Positions 53,590 through 63,046 of a DNA stretch of 64,000 nucleotides are shown here, one piece after another (within the stretch, counting starts at the first letter, position 1; the number at the start of each line of letters is the position of its first letter). The DNA comes from Streptomyces fructofermentans (GTDB taxonomy: Bacteria > Actinomycetota > Actinomycetes > Streptomycetales > Streptomycetaceae). Under the pieces are notes generated by a model. The model was not told the origin of the DNA and made no database searches. It saw only the letters and a list, made by a program, of their open reading frames with translations. The translations under genes were made by a program, and so were the position numbers. The stretch is taken from positions 18,985-82,984 of the forward strand of contig NZ_BMWD01000030.1 in the NCBI RefSeq assembly GCF_014651055.1, given 5' to 3'.

Positions 53590-54840
53590 GACCGGACAAG
53601 GCACGGGCCCACAGGGCGTCCCCGCACGGCCCCCCCCGGGTGGCCGGAGTCCAGTCCGCCGGGCTCCCGGCACCGGCCCGCAGGCCCCGGCCGACCGGCG
53701 CGGCGCCCGGAGCCCGTGCCGCAGGGCGTTGTCACACGGACCCGCAGGGCGTCCGGCGTGGCTCCCCCGCACGGACCCGCAGGGCGTCCCCGTACATACG
53801 GACCCGGCGCCGTGCCCCGAGTCCGTCCCGCAGGGTTTCCGCGCGGCGGCCGGGCAGGGTGCCCGCACCGACCCCCGCCCGGTAGTCGGAGTCCGTCCCG
53901 CAGGGCTCCCGCCCGCCGACCCGCAGGCCGTGCACGAACCGGCCCGCGGTGCTCCCGCGCACCGACCCGCAGGGCGTCCCCGCACGGACCCGGCGCGGTG
54001 CAGGGAGTCCGGCGCGCAGGGTTCCCGCCTACCGACCCGCCAGGCGTCCCCCCACCGATCGGCAGGGCGCCCTCGCAGCGGCTTGTGCGGTGCCCGGAGT
54101 CCGACCGCGCGGGGGTGTCCCCGCACCGGCCTGCGGGCTGTTGAAGTGCCGCCGCGCGCCGCTCCCAAGCACCGGCTCGGGGGTGACAGTCGGCGCGGGA
54201 CGCGGGCGCCCCGCGCCGACGGCCCGCAGAGCGTTCCCGCACGGGCCCGCGCGATGCTCGGAGTCCGTCCCGCAGGGCGTCCGAGCGTCGACGCCCAACC
54301 CTTCCGCCCGCCAACCCGCAGGCCGTGCGCGAACCGGCCCGCGGGTGCTCCCGCGCATCGCCCGCGAGTGTCCCCGGCGCGGTGCCCGGAGCTGGACCCC
54401 GCAGGGTGCGCCCGCACCAGCCGGCAGGGATCCCTCGTACGGACCCGCGGGGCGTACAACTGGCGACGCGCAGGGCTCCCGCGCACCGACGCGCAGGGCT
54501 CCCGCACCGCCCCGCAGGGCACCCGCGCACCGAAAACGGCCGAGCGCCCCCGCACCGCCCCGCACGGCGTCCGAGCGTCGACCCGCGGGGTGTCCCCGCG
54601 CCGCCCCGCGATGCCCGGGGATCGACCCGCACGGCTCCCGCGCACCGCCTGGGCGCGGGACCCGCACGGCTCCCGGGCGCCGCCTGGGCGCGGTGCCCGG
54701 CACGGGCCCACGCGGTGACCGGAGTCCGACCCGCAGCGGCTCCCGCGCAACCGCCCCGCAAGGCGCCCAAGCACCACCCCGCCGCGCGTCCCCGCCTCGC
54801 CCCGCCGCGCGCCCCCGTATCGGCCGAACGGACGCGCGAG
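53590..54840. repeat. Degenerate GC-rich repeat array, over 20 units
   Basis: A core of about 20-25 bases, (G)ACCCGCAGGGCGTCCCCGC and variants, recurs more than 20 times with irregular spacing. Some longer blocks are duplicated, for example CCCGCAGGCCGTGCACGAA near 53919 and its near-copy at 54315, each continuing for over 40 bases. CGGAGTCCGTCCCGCAGGG recurs at about 53819, 53887 and 54259. All six frames are long and open, with no start site, domain or codon preference. The flank 53210-53590 is also non-coding, with a shorter duplicated block (GGACGCGGGCGCCCCGCGCC near 53286 and again near 54199). Confidence 0.7.
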
Positions 54841-54928
54841 GACTGGTGGGACCGTCCGTAATCGGGTAAATACGATCGGGTAGAACCAGTCGGTAACGTA
54901 TCGGACCAAGATCCCTATTCGCGGCGAG

Positions 54929-56875
54929 GTGAGCCTCTTGACCGCAACACCCCCCCAGCCCGTTGTCACCGAACGCGAGGCCCGGCAGGTCGCCGAGGCG
55001 GCGCGCGAGCGGGACTGGCGCAAGCCCAGCTTCGCGAAGGAGCTGTTCCTCGGCCGCTTCCGGCTGGATCTCATCCATCCGCACCCCATGCCCCCCGACG
55101 AGGACTCGCGGCGCGGCGAGCAGTTCCTGGCGAGGCTGCGCGACTTCTGCGAGACGAAGATCGACTCTGCGCTCATCGAGCGGGAGGCGCGCATCCCCGA
55201 CGAGGTGATCAACGGGCTCAAGGAGCTCGGCGCCCTCGGCATGAAGATCGACATCAAGTACGGCGGCCTCGGCCTCACGCAGGTGTACTACAACAGGGCG
55301 CTCGCGCTGGTCGGCTCCGCGAACCCGGCGCTCGGCGCGCTGCTCTCCGCGCATCAGTCGATCGGAGTACCGCAGCCGCTGAAGATCTTCGGCACCCAGG
55401 AGCAGAAGGACGCCTTCCTGCCGCGCCTGGCCCGTACCGACATCTCAGCCTTCCTGCTGACCGAGCCGGACGTGGGCTCCGACCCGGCGCGGCTCGCCAC
55501 CACCGCCGTGCCGGACGGCGACGACTACGTCCTCGACGGAGTGAAGCTGTGGACGACCAACGGGGTCGTCGCGGACCTCCTCGTCGTCATGGCCCGGGTG
55601 CCGAAGTCCGAGGGCCACAAGGGCGGGATCACCGCCTTCGTGGTGGAGGCGGACTCGGAGGGCATCACCGTCGAGAACCGCAACGCCTTCATGGGCCTGC
55701 GCGGCCTGGAGAACGGCGTCACGCGCTTCCACCGGGTGCGCGTCCCGGCCGCCAACCGCATCGGGCCCGAGGGGGCCGGGCTCAAGATCGCCCTCACCAC
55801 CCTCAACACCGGCCGGCTCTCCCTGCCCGCCATGTGCGTCGGCGCCGGCAAGTGGTGCCTGAAGATCGCCCGCGAGTGGTCGGCCGCGCGCGAGCAGTGG
55901 GGCAAGCCGGTGGCCCACCACGAGGCGGTGGGGGCGAAGATCTCCTTCATCGCGGCCACCACCTTCGCCCTGGAGGCCGTGCTCGACCTGTCCTCCCAGA
56001 TGGCCGACGAGGACCGCAACGACATCCGCATCGAAGCGGCCCTCGCCAAGCTGTACGGCTCCGAGATGGCCTGCCTGATGGCCGACGAACTGGTCCAGAT
56101 CCGCGGCGGGCGGGGCTTCGAGACCGCCGACTCGCTGGCGGCCCGCGGTGAACGCGCCGTACCCGCCGAGCAGCTGCTGCGCGATCTGCGCATCAACCGG
56201 ATCTTCGAGGGCTCGACCGAGATCATGCACCTGCTGATCGCCCGCGAGGCGGTGGACGCCCACCTGTCCGTGGCGGGCGACCTCATCGACCCGGACAAGT
56301 CCCTCTCCGACAAGGCGAGGGCGGGCGCCAACGCCGGTGTCTTCTACGCGAAGTGGCTGCCCAAGCTGGTCGCGGGCCCGGGCCAGCTTCCGCGCGCGTA
56401 CGGGGACTTCCACCCGGCGGGCCACCTCGACCTGTCCGGCCACCTGCGCTACGTCGAACGCACCTCCCGCAAGCTGGCCCGGTCCACGTTCTACGCCATG
56501 TCCCGCTGGCAGGGCCGGATGGAGACCAAGCAGGGCTTCCTCGGCCGGATCGTCGACATCGGCGCCGAACTGTTCGCGATGAGCGCCGCGTGCGTACGGG
56601 CCGAACTGCTGCGCTCCTCCGGGGACCACGGCCGCGAGGCGTACCAGCTCGCCGACGTGTTCTGCCGGCAGTCCCGCATCCGCGTCGAGGAACTCTTCGG
56701 GCGGCTGTGGTCCAACACGGACGACCTCGACCGCAAGGTCGTCAAGGGCGTGCTCGCCGGTGCCTACACCTGGCTGGAGGAGGGGGTCGTCGACCCCTCC
56801 GGGGAAGGCCCGTGGATCGCCGACGCCACGCCCGGCCCGAGCGAACGGGAGAACCTCCACCGTCCCATCCGCTGA
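54929..56875 (+). CDS. Acyl-CoA dehydrogenase, long form
   Basis: A 648-residue flavoprotein. The usual acyl-CoA dehydrogenase core (AFLLTEPDVGSDPARL, LDGVKLWTTNG, LRGLENGVTRF) is followed by the region RIFEGSTEIMHLLIARE containing the likely catalytic glutamate. A C-terminal extension of about 190 residues resembles that of very-long-chain enzymes. It should oxidise an acyl-CoA in beta-oxidation. GTG at 54929 is used; TTG at 54938 has a better-spaced GAGG and may be the real start. No partner flavoprotein gene is adjacent. A hairpin follows. Confidence 0.9.
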   Translation: MSLLTATPPQPVVTEREARQVAEAARERDWRKPSFAKELFLGRFRLDLIHPHPMPPDEDSRRGEQFLARLRDFCETKIDSALIEREARIPDEVINGLKELGALGMKIDIKYGGLGLTQVYYNRALALVGSANPALGALLSAHQSIGVPQPLKIFGTQEQKDAFLPRLARTDISAFLLTEPDVGSDPARLATTAVPDGDDYVLDGVKLWTTNGVVADLLVVMARVPKSEGHKGGITAFVVEADSEGITVENRNAFMGLRGLENGVTRFHRVRVPAANRIGPEGAGLKIALTTLNTGRLSLPAMCVGAGKWCLKIAREWSAAREQWGKPVAHHEAVGAKISFIAATTFALEAVLDLSSQMADEDRNDIRIEAALAKLYGSEMACLMADELVQIRGGRGFETADSLAARGERAVPAEQLLRDLRINRIFEGSTEIMHLLIAREAVDAHLSVAGDLIDPDKSLSDKARAGANAGVFYAKWLPKLVAGPGQLPRAYGDFHPAGHLDLSGHLRYVERTSRKLARSTFYAMSRWQGRMETKQGFLGRIVDIGAELFAMSAACVRAELLRSSGDHGREAYQLADVFCRQSRIRVEELFGRLWSNTDDLDRKVVKGVLAGAYTWLEEGVVDPSGEGPWIADATPGPSERENLHRPIR

Positions 56876-56892
56876 TCCCGGGCGCCCGACAC

Positions 56893-56919
56893 GCCGTCCG
56901 CGCGCCCGGAGCGGACGGC
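56893..56919 (+). terminator. Terminator of the acyl-CoA dehydrogenase gene
   Basis: GCCGTCCGC / GCGGACGGC, a 9-bp perfect stem with a nine-base loop, 18 bases past the stop. Confidence 0.65.
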
Positions 56920-57241
56920 CGCCGTGACGCGGGGCGGCGGGCGGACGTGCTGCCCGGCGGCGACGCACGGACGCACCGGCACCGGGCCGCACGCCCGCCC
57001 GCCGCCCCGCGCGAGAACGTCCCGTGCGCGCGGGGTGGTGCGCCGGGCGCGGTGCGGCACAAGGCGCGCGCCCCGCCTCGGCCCGCCGCGACCGCACGGT
57101 CCGCCGGGCCCCGGCGGCGCGCACCGCCCGGCCCCCAAGGCGCCCGCCGCACCCGTCGGGGGCACGCCGCCGCCCGGCTCGTGCCCGGCAGGTGGGGGAC
57201 GCCCTGTCCTGGCGGGCCTGCGTTACGGCCACAATGGGGGA
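56920..57241. other. Gap before dxr
   Basis: About 320 GC-rich bases without a supportable gene. At its end CACAAT (57230-57235) resembles a -10 element only seven bases before the dxr ATG, which suggests a leaderless dxr transcript. Confidence 0.4.
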
Positions 57242-58507
57242 ATGAGCGACAGTCCAGCCCCCCTCGCCGACCCGCATCTCGTCTTCGATCCCGTGGCCGG
57301 GGTCAGGGACGTCGTGATCCTCGGCTCCACCGGGTCGATCGGCACCCAGGCCATCGACCTCGTGCTGCGCAACCCCGACCGCTTCCGCGTCACCGGGCTC
57401 TCCGCCGCCGGAGGCCGGGTCGACCTCCTCGCGGAGCAGGCCCACCGCCTGCGGGTCCCGACGGTCGCCGTCGCCCGCGAGGAGGCCGTGCCGGCCCTGC
57501 GCGAGGCCCTGGCCGCGCGGTACGGAACGGGGGAGCCCCTCCCGGAGATCCTCGCCGGGGCGGACGCCGCCACCGACCTCGCCGCCTCCGAATGCCACAC
57601 CGTCCTGAACGGGATCACCGGTTCGATCGGACTGGCGCCCACCCTCGCCGCCCTGGCCGCGGGCCGCACGCTCGCGCTGGCCAACAAGGAGTCGCTCATC
57701 GTCGGCGGCCCCCTGGTGAAGGCGCTGGCCGCGCCCGGCCAGATCATCCCGGTCGACTCCGAGCACGCCGCGCTGTTCCAGGCGCTCGCCTCGGGCACCA
57801 GGGCCGATGTGCGCAAGCTGGTCGTCACCGCCTCCGGCGGCCCCTTCCGCGGACGTACGAAGGCCGATCTGGCCGGTGTCACGCCCGCCGAGGCCCTCGC
57901 GCACCCGACCTGGGCGATGGGCCCGGTCATCACCGTGAACTCCGCGACCCTCGTCAACAAGGGGCTCGAAGTCATCGAGGCGCACCTCCTCTACGACATT
58001 CCCTTCGAGCGGATTGAGGTGGTCGTGCACCCGCAGTCGTATGTCCACTCGATGGTGGAGTTCACGGACGGATCGACGATGGCCCAGGCGACGCCCCCCG
58101 ACATGCGGGGGCCGATCGCCATCGGTCTCGGCTGGCCCGCGCGGATCCCCGACGCGGCGCCCGCCTTCGACTGGACCAAGGCGTCCAGCTGGGAGTTCTA
58201 CCCGCTCGACACCGAGGCGTTCCCCTCGGTGGGGCTCGCCCGGCACGTGGGACAGCTCGCGGGCACGGCCCCGGCGGTGTTCAATGCCGCCAACGAGGAG
58301 TGCGTGGACGCGTTCCTGAACGGCGGACTGCCGTTCAACGGGATCATGGAGACCGTGACCGAGGTCGTCGCCGAGCACGGCACACCCCGTACGGGAACTT
58401 CCCTCACCGTCGCGGACGTCCTCGAAGCGGAGACCTGGGCGCGTGCCCGGGCCCGTGAACTGACAGCCCGCACCACTGCCGACACGACCGCGGAGGCTCG
58501 TGCATGA
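57242..58507 (+). CDS. dxr: 1-deoxy-D-xylulose 5-phosphate reductoisomerase
   Basis: A 421-residue enzyme of the MEP isoprenoid pathway, converting DXP to 2-C-methylerythritol 4-phosphate with NADPH. The nucleotide-binding GSTGSIGTQ is at 28-36. The metal and substrate sites are in PVDSEHAALFQ, TASGGPFRG, VNSATLVNKGLE and HPQSYVHSMVEF. A NAANEECVDAFL segment near the C-terminus is also typical. No good ribosome site precedes ATG 57242. The stop overlaps the M50 protease start (ATGA), and ispG of the same pathway follows. Confidence 0.96.
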   Translation: MSDSPAPLADPHLVFDPVAGVRDVVILGSTGSIGTQAIDLVLRNPDRFRVTGLSAAGGRVDLLAEQAHRLRVPTVAVAREEAVPALREALAARYGTGEPLPEILAGADAATDLAASECHTVLNGITGSIGLAPTLAALAAGRTLALANKESLIVGGPLVKALAAPGQIIPVDSEHAALFQALASGTRADVRKLVVTASGGPFRGRTKADLAGVTPAEALAHPTWAMGPVITVNSATLVNKGLEVIEAHLLYDIPFERIEVVVHPQSYVHSMVEFTDGSTMAQATPPDMRGPIAIGLGWPARIPDAAPAFDWTKASSWEFYPLDTEAFPSVGLARHVGQLAGTAPAVFNAANEECVDAFLNGGLPFNGIMETVTEVVAEHGTPRTGTSLTVADVLEAETWARARARELTARTTADTTAEARA

Positions 58508-59808
58508 CGACCCTGATGATGATCCTCGGCATAGTCGTCTTCGCGGTCGGCCTGCTCTTCTCGATCGCCTGGCACGAGCTGGGGCATCTCTCCACGGCCA
58601 AGCTGTTCGGCATCCGCGTGCCGCAGTACATGGTCGGCTTCGGCCCGACCATCTGGTCGCGCAACAAGGGCGAGACGGAGTACGGGGTCAAGGCCATCCC
58701 TCTCGGCGGCTACATCCGCATGATCGGAATGTTCCCGCCCGGCCCGGACGGCCGGATCGAGGCCCGGTCCACCTCGCCGTTCCGCGGCATGATCGAGGAC
58801 GCCAGATCGGCCGCCTTCGAGGAACTGCGCCCCGGCGACGAGACGCGGCTCTTCTACACGCGCAAGCCGTGGAAGCGCGTGATCGTGATGTTCGCCGGCC
58901 CCTTCATGAACCTGATCCTCGCCGTCGCCATTTTCCTCGGCGTGATGATGACCTTCGGCGTGCAGACCCAGACCACCACGGTCGGCAAGGTCTCCGACTG
59001 CGTCATCGAGCAGAGCGAGAAGCGCACCAAGTGCGCGGAGGGCGACGAGGCCGCGCCCGCCAAGGCCGCGGGGCTCCGGGGCGGCGACAGGATCGTGGCG
59101 TTCGACGGGGTGGCCGTCACCGACTGGTCGGCCCTCCAGTCCGACATCCGCGCCAACCCCGGCAAGGACGTCACGCTGACCGTCGAGCGCGACGGCAAGC
59201 AGCTCGACCTGACCGCGCACCTCATCCGCAACCAGGTCAGCAAGACCGACGGCGACGGCGGCTACGTCGAGGGCAAGTACGTGGACGCCGGCTTCCTCGG
59301 CTTCACGCCGGCCTCCGGCGTCGTCCAGCAGTCCTTCGGGCAGTCCGTGGACCGCATGGGCGGCATGATGCAGAACGGCGTCGAGTCGCTGGTCGCCCTG
59401 CCGTCCAAGATCCCGGCCCTGTGGGACGCCGCGTTCGGCGACGGCCCGCGCGAGGCGGACTCCCCGATGGGCGTGGTCGGCGCGGCACGCGTCGGCGGCG
59501 AGGTCTTCACGCTGGACATCCCGCCGGAGAACCAGATCGCGATGATGCTGTTCCTCGTCGCGGGCTTCAACCTGTCCCTGTTCCTGTTCAACATGCTTCC
59601 GCTGCTGCCGCTCGACGGCGGGCACATCGCGGGCGCGCTGTGGGAGTCGCTGCGGCGGAACACGGCCAAGCTGCTGCGGCGGCCGGACCCCGGTCCGTTC
59701 GACGTGGCGAAGCTCATGCCCGTCGCGTACGTGGTGGCCGGGATCTTCATCTGCTTCACGATCCTGGTGCTGATCGCGGACGTGGTCAATCCGGTCAGAA
59801 TCTCCTAG
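58504..59808 (+). CDS. Site-2-type intramembrane metalloprotease (M50, RseP-like)
   Basis: A 434-residue membrane protease. Zinc ligands are in the first helix HELGH (24-28), with the third ligand in LPLLPLDGGH near residue 373. A PDZ domain with AGLRGGDRIVAFDGVAV covers roughly 180-240. The family cleaves anti-sigma factors and other membrane proteins in regulated intramembrane proteolysis. The ATG overlaps the dxr stop, a coupling widely seen in bacteria. A long hairpin after the gene probably ends this two-gene unit. The client protein is not known. Confidence 0.93.
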   Translation: MTTLMMILGIVVFAVGLLFSIAWHELGHLSTAKLFGIRVPQYMVGFGPTIWSRNKGETEYGVKAIPLGGYIRMIGMFPPGPDGRIEARSTSPFRGMIEDARSAAFEELRPGDETRLFYTRKPWKRVIVMFAGPFMNLILAVAIFLGVMMTFGVQTQTTTVGKVSDCVIEQSEKRTKCAEGDEAAPAKAAGLRGGDRIVAFDGVAVTDWSALQSDIRANPGKDVTLTVERDGKQLDLTAHLIRNQVSKTDGDGGYVEGKYVDAGFLGFTPASGVVQQSFGQSVDRMGGMMQNGVESLVALPSKIPALWDAAFGDGPREADSPMGVVGAARVGGEVFTLDIPPENQIAMMLFLVAGFNLSLFLFNMLPLLPLDGGHIAGALWESLRRNTAKLLRRPDPGPFDVAKLMPVAYVVAGIFICFTILVLIADVVNPVRIS

Positions 59809-59826
59809 TCGTACGGAGTCGTCGGC

Positions 59827-59886
59827 GGCCGGGCACGACGGGGCGGCCGGGAGGAGCACCTCCCGGAGCGCCCCGGGTGCCCGGCC
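59827..59886. terminator. Three-tier nested hairpin between the M50 gene and ispG
   Basis: An outer stem of 10 bp (GGCCGGGCAC / GTGCCCGGCC), a middle stem of 6 bp (GGGGCG / CGCCCC) and an inner stem of 8 bp (CCGGGAGG / CCTCCCGG) with loop AGCA. It probably terminates the dxr operon, and it may also shape the ispG leader. Confidence 0.6.
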
Positions 59887-60009
59887 GTCCCCCATCGGGT
59901 GGCTCCGCCCGGGGAGTGTGCTCCCGTCCGGGAGGGTGCCGTAATCTCGGTGTCTGGAGCCCGTCAGCTTTCGGGACCGACCGATCCTTACCTTGGGGTT
60001 GCACAGCAG

Positions 60010-61167
<1,158 letters not shown>

Positions 61168-61207
61168 CCCGCCCGCCCCGACCCACGTCCCGCCCCGGCC
61201 CGCAGCC

Positions 61208-61238
61208 GCCGGACGAGCCGGTCACCGGCCCGTCCGGC
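61208..61238 (+). terminator. Terminator after ispG
   Basis: GCCGGACG / CGTCCGGC with an inner GCCGG / CCGGC across one mismatch and a three-base loop, 40 bases past the ispG stop. Confidence 0.6.
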
Positions 61239-61436
61239 GCCGCGTACCGGGGCGGCCGCGCCCGTGGCCGAGGCCCCGCACCCGACCACCGCCGGGAGCC
61301 CGGACGGGACCCGGCACGGGCGGCGACCGCCCCGCCTCCCCGGACGCCCACCGCGCCCGACCCACCGGGCGGCGCGCCACATTGCCGCCAGGTACAGTGC
61401 GGAGACCAGCAGACCTGATGGTGAAGGCACCTGTAC

Positions 61437-62285
61437 GTGTTGACGCAGACGACCACCAGGGTCCTCGCACCGAGTGACCTGGACGCGGCACTCGCCGTCC
61501 TCGACCGCGAGCCGGTCGCGAACGCCTTCGTGACCTCCCGGGTGCAGGTCGCCGGCCTCGACCCCTGGCGCCTCGGCGGCGAGATGTGGGGCTGGTACGA
61601 GGACGGCATGCTGACGTCCCTGTGCTACGCGGGCGCCAACCTGGTCCCGATCTGCGCCGGCCCCCGGGCCGTCCGCGCCTTCGCGGACCGCGCCCGCAGG
61701 GCGGGCCGCCGCTGCTCCTCCATCGTCGGCCCGGCCGAGGCCACCTCCCTGCTCTGGCGCCTCCTGGAGCCGAGCTGGGGCCCCGCCCGCGAGGTCCGCC
61801 CGCGCCAGCCCTTGATGGTCACCGACCGCCTCCCCGCCGACGTCACCCCGGATCCGTACGTCCGCCGCATCCGCAAGGACGAGATGGAGACGATCATGCC
61901 GGCGTGCGTGGCGATGTTCACCGAGGAGGTCGGCATCTCGCCGCTCGCCGGTGACGGCGGCCTCCTCTACCAGGCGAGGGTCGCCGAACTCGTCGGCTCC
62001 GGACGCTCGTTCGCCCGCCTCGACGCCGACGGCCGGGTCGTCTTCAAGGCCGAGATCGGCGCCGCGACGCCGAACGCCTGCCAGATCCAGGGGGTCTGGG
62101 TCGCGCCCGAGTACCGGGGCCGGGGCGTCGCGGCACCCGGGATGGCTGCCGTCCTGCGCTACGCCCTCGCGGACGTGGCCCCGGTCGTCAGCCTGTACGT
62201 CAACGACTTCAACACGGCCGCCCGGGCGACCTACCGCAGGGTCGGCTTCCAGGAGGTCGGGGCGTTCATGAGCGTCCTGTTCTGA
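61437..62285 (+). CDS. GNAT acetyltransferase with N-terminal DUF4081-type domain
   Basis: A 282-residue protein. The N-terminal 120 or so residues (LDREPVANAFVTSRVQVAGL, WGWYEDGMLTSLCYAGANL) match the DUF4081 type. The GNAT fold follows, with the acetyl-CoA loop VWVAPEYRGRGVAAPGMAAV and a final YVNDFNTAARATYRRVGF. The acceptor is unknown. GAAGG lies nine bases before GTG 61437. The order ispG, this gene, second GNAT, proS is the usual Streptomyces arrangement. Confidence 0.88.
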   Translation: MLTQTTTRVLAPSDLDAALAVLDREPVANAFVTSRVQVAGLDPWRLGGEMWGWYEDGMLTSLCYAGANLVPICAGPRAVRAFADRARRAGRRCSSIVGPAEATSLLWRLLEPSWGPAREVRPRQPLMVTDRLPADVTPDPYVRRIRKDEMETIMPACVAMFTEEVGISPLAGDGGLLYQARVAELVGSGRSFARLDADGRVVFKAEIGAATPNACQIQGVWVAPEYRGRGVAAPGMAAVLRYALADVAPVVSLYVNDFNTAARATYRRVGFQEVGAFMSVLF

Positions 62286-62404
62286 CGGACGCGGCGCCTC
62301 CCCGCCGGTGCGGTCGCCCCCGCCCCGACCGGATCGCGTCCGACCCGCTCGGGCCGCCCGGTCCGCGCGCCGATCCCGCCCGGCGCACGGGTAGTCTCCC
62401 CGGC

Positions 62405-62974
62405 ATGCTGCGCTTCCCGGGCCCGGGCCCCCGTACGCCCGACGACGTCGTGATCGGCCCGCTGGACCTGGCCGTCCGGGTCGACGAGGCACTCGCCGTG
62501 CAGGCCGTGGCCTTCGGGCTCGGCCCGGACGAGATCGCCGTACGGCGCCAGATCGTGCTGCGCCACCTCACCTGCCGGGGCGCCCGGGCACTCGGCGCCA
62601 CCACCGCCGACGGACGGCTCGTCGGATTCGTCTACGGCATGCCCAACGACCGTACGCACTGGTGGTCCACGATCGTCGAGCCCTATCTGCGCGGCCAGGG
62701 CCACGACGCGTGGCTGGACGACTCGTTCGTGATCACCGAACTGCACGTCCACCCGGACTTCCAGAACATCGGCGTGGGCCGCGCACTGATCACGACCGCG
62801 ACGGACGCCGCCGCCGAGCCGCGGTCGATCCTGTCCGCGATCGACACCGAGAGCCCGGCCCGCGGGCTCTACCGCTCGCTCGGCTACCAGGACCTGGCCA
62901 GGCAGGTGGTGTTCCCCAGCGCGCCGAAACCGTACGCGGTGATGGGCGCCCCGCTGCCACTCCTGCGCCGATAA
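62405..62974 (+). CDS. GNAT-family N-acetyltransferase
   Basis: A 189-residue GNAT protein with the acetyl-CoA site ELHVHPDFQNIGVGRALI and the terminal SPARGLYRSLGYQDL. It lacks an extra domain and its substrate is not recognised. No ribosome site is visible before ATG 62405; TAGTCT, nine bases upstream, could be a -10 element of a leaderless transcript. It lies 120 bases after the other GNAT gene and 72 before proS. Confidence 0.87.
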   Translation: MLRFPGPGPRTPDDVVIGPLDLAVRVDEALAVQAVAFGLGPDEIAVRRQIVLRHLTCRGARALGATTADGRLVGFVYGMPNDRTHWWSTIVEPYLRGQGHDAWLDDSFVITELHVHPDFQNIGVGRALITTATDAAAEPRSILSAIDTESPARGLYRSLGYQDLARQVVFPSAPKPYAVMGAPLPLLRR

Positions 62975-63046
62975 CGGATTTCCGGCGACGGGTGCCCCCC
63001 GGCTAACCTCCTAGCCATCACCCTTACGCAGCAGGAGTCGAGAATC

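Noticed and set aside
53177..54718. Long open frames (up to 739 codons, both strands) across the repeat array
   Set aside because: All six frames are open, none has a ribosome site, domain or codon bias, and the products are low-complexity Arg/Pro/Gly runs produced by GC-rich repeats.
53590..54840. CRISPR array
   Set aside because: Units are degenerate and unevenly spaced, there are no unique spacers of constant length, and no cas genes are near.
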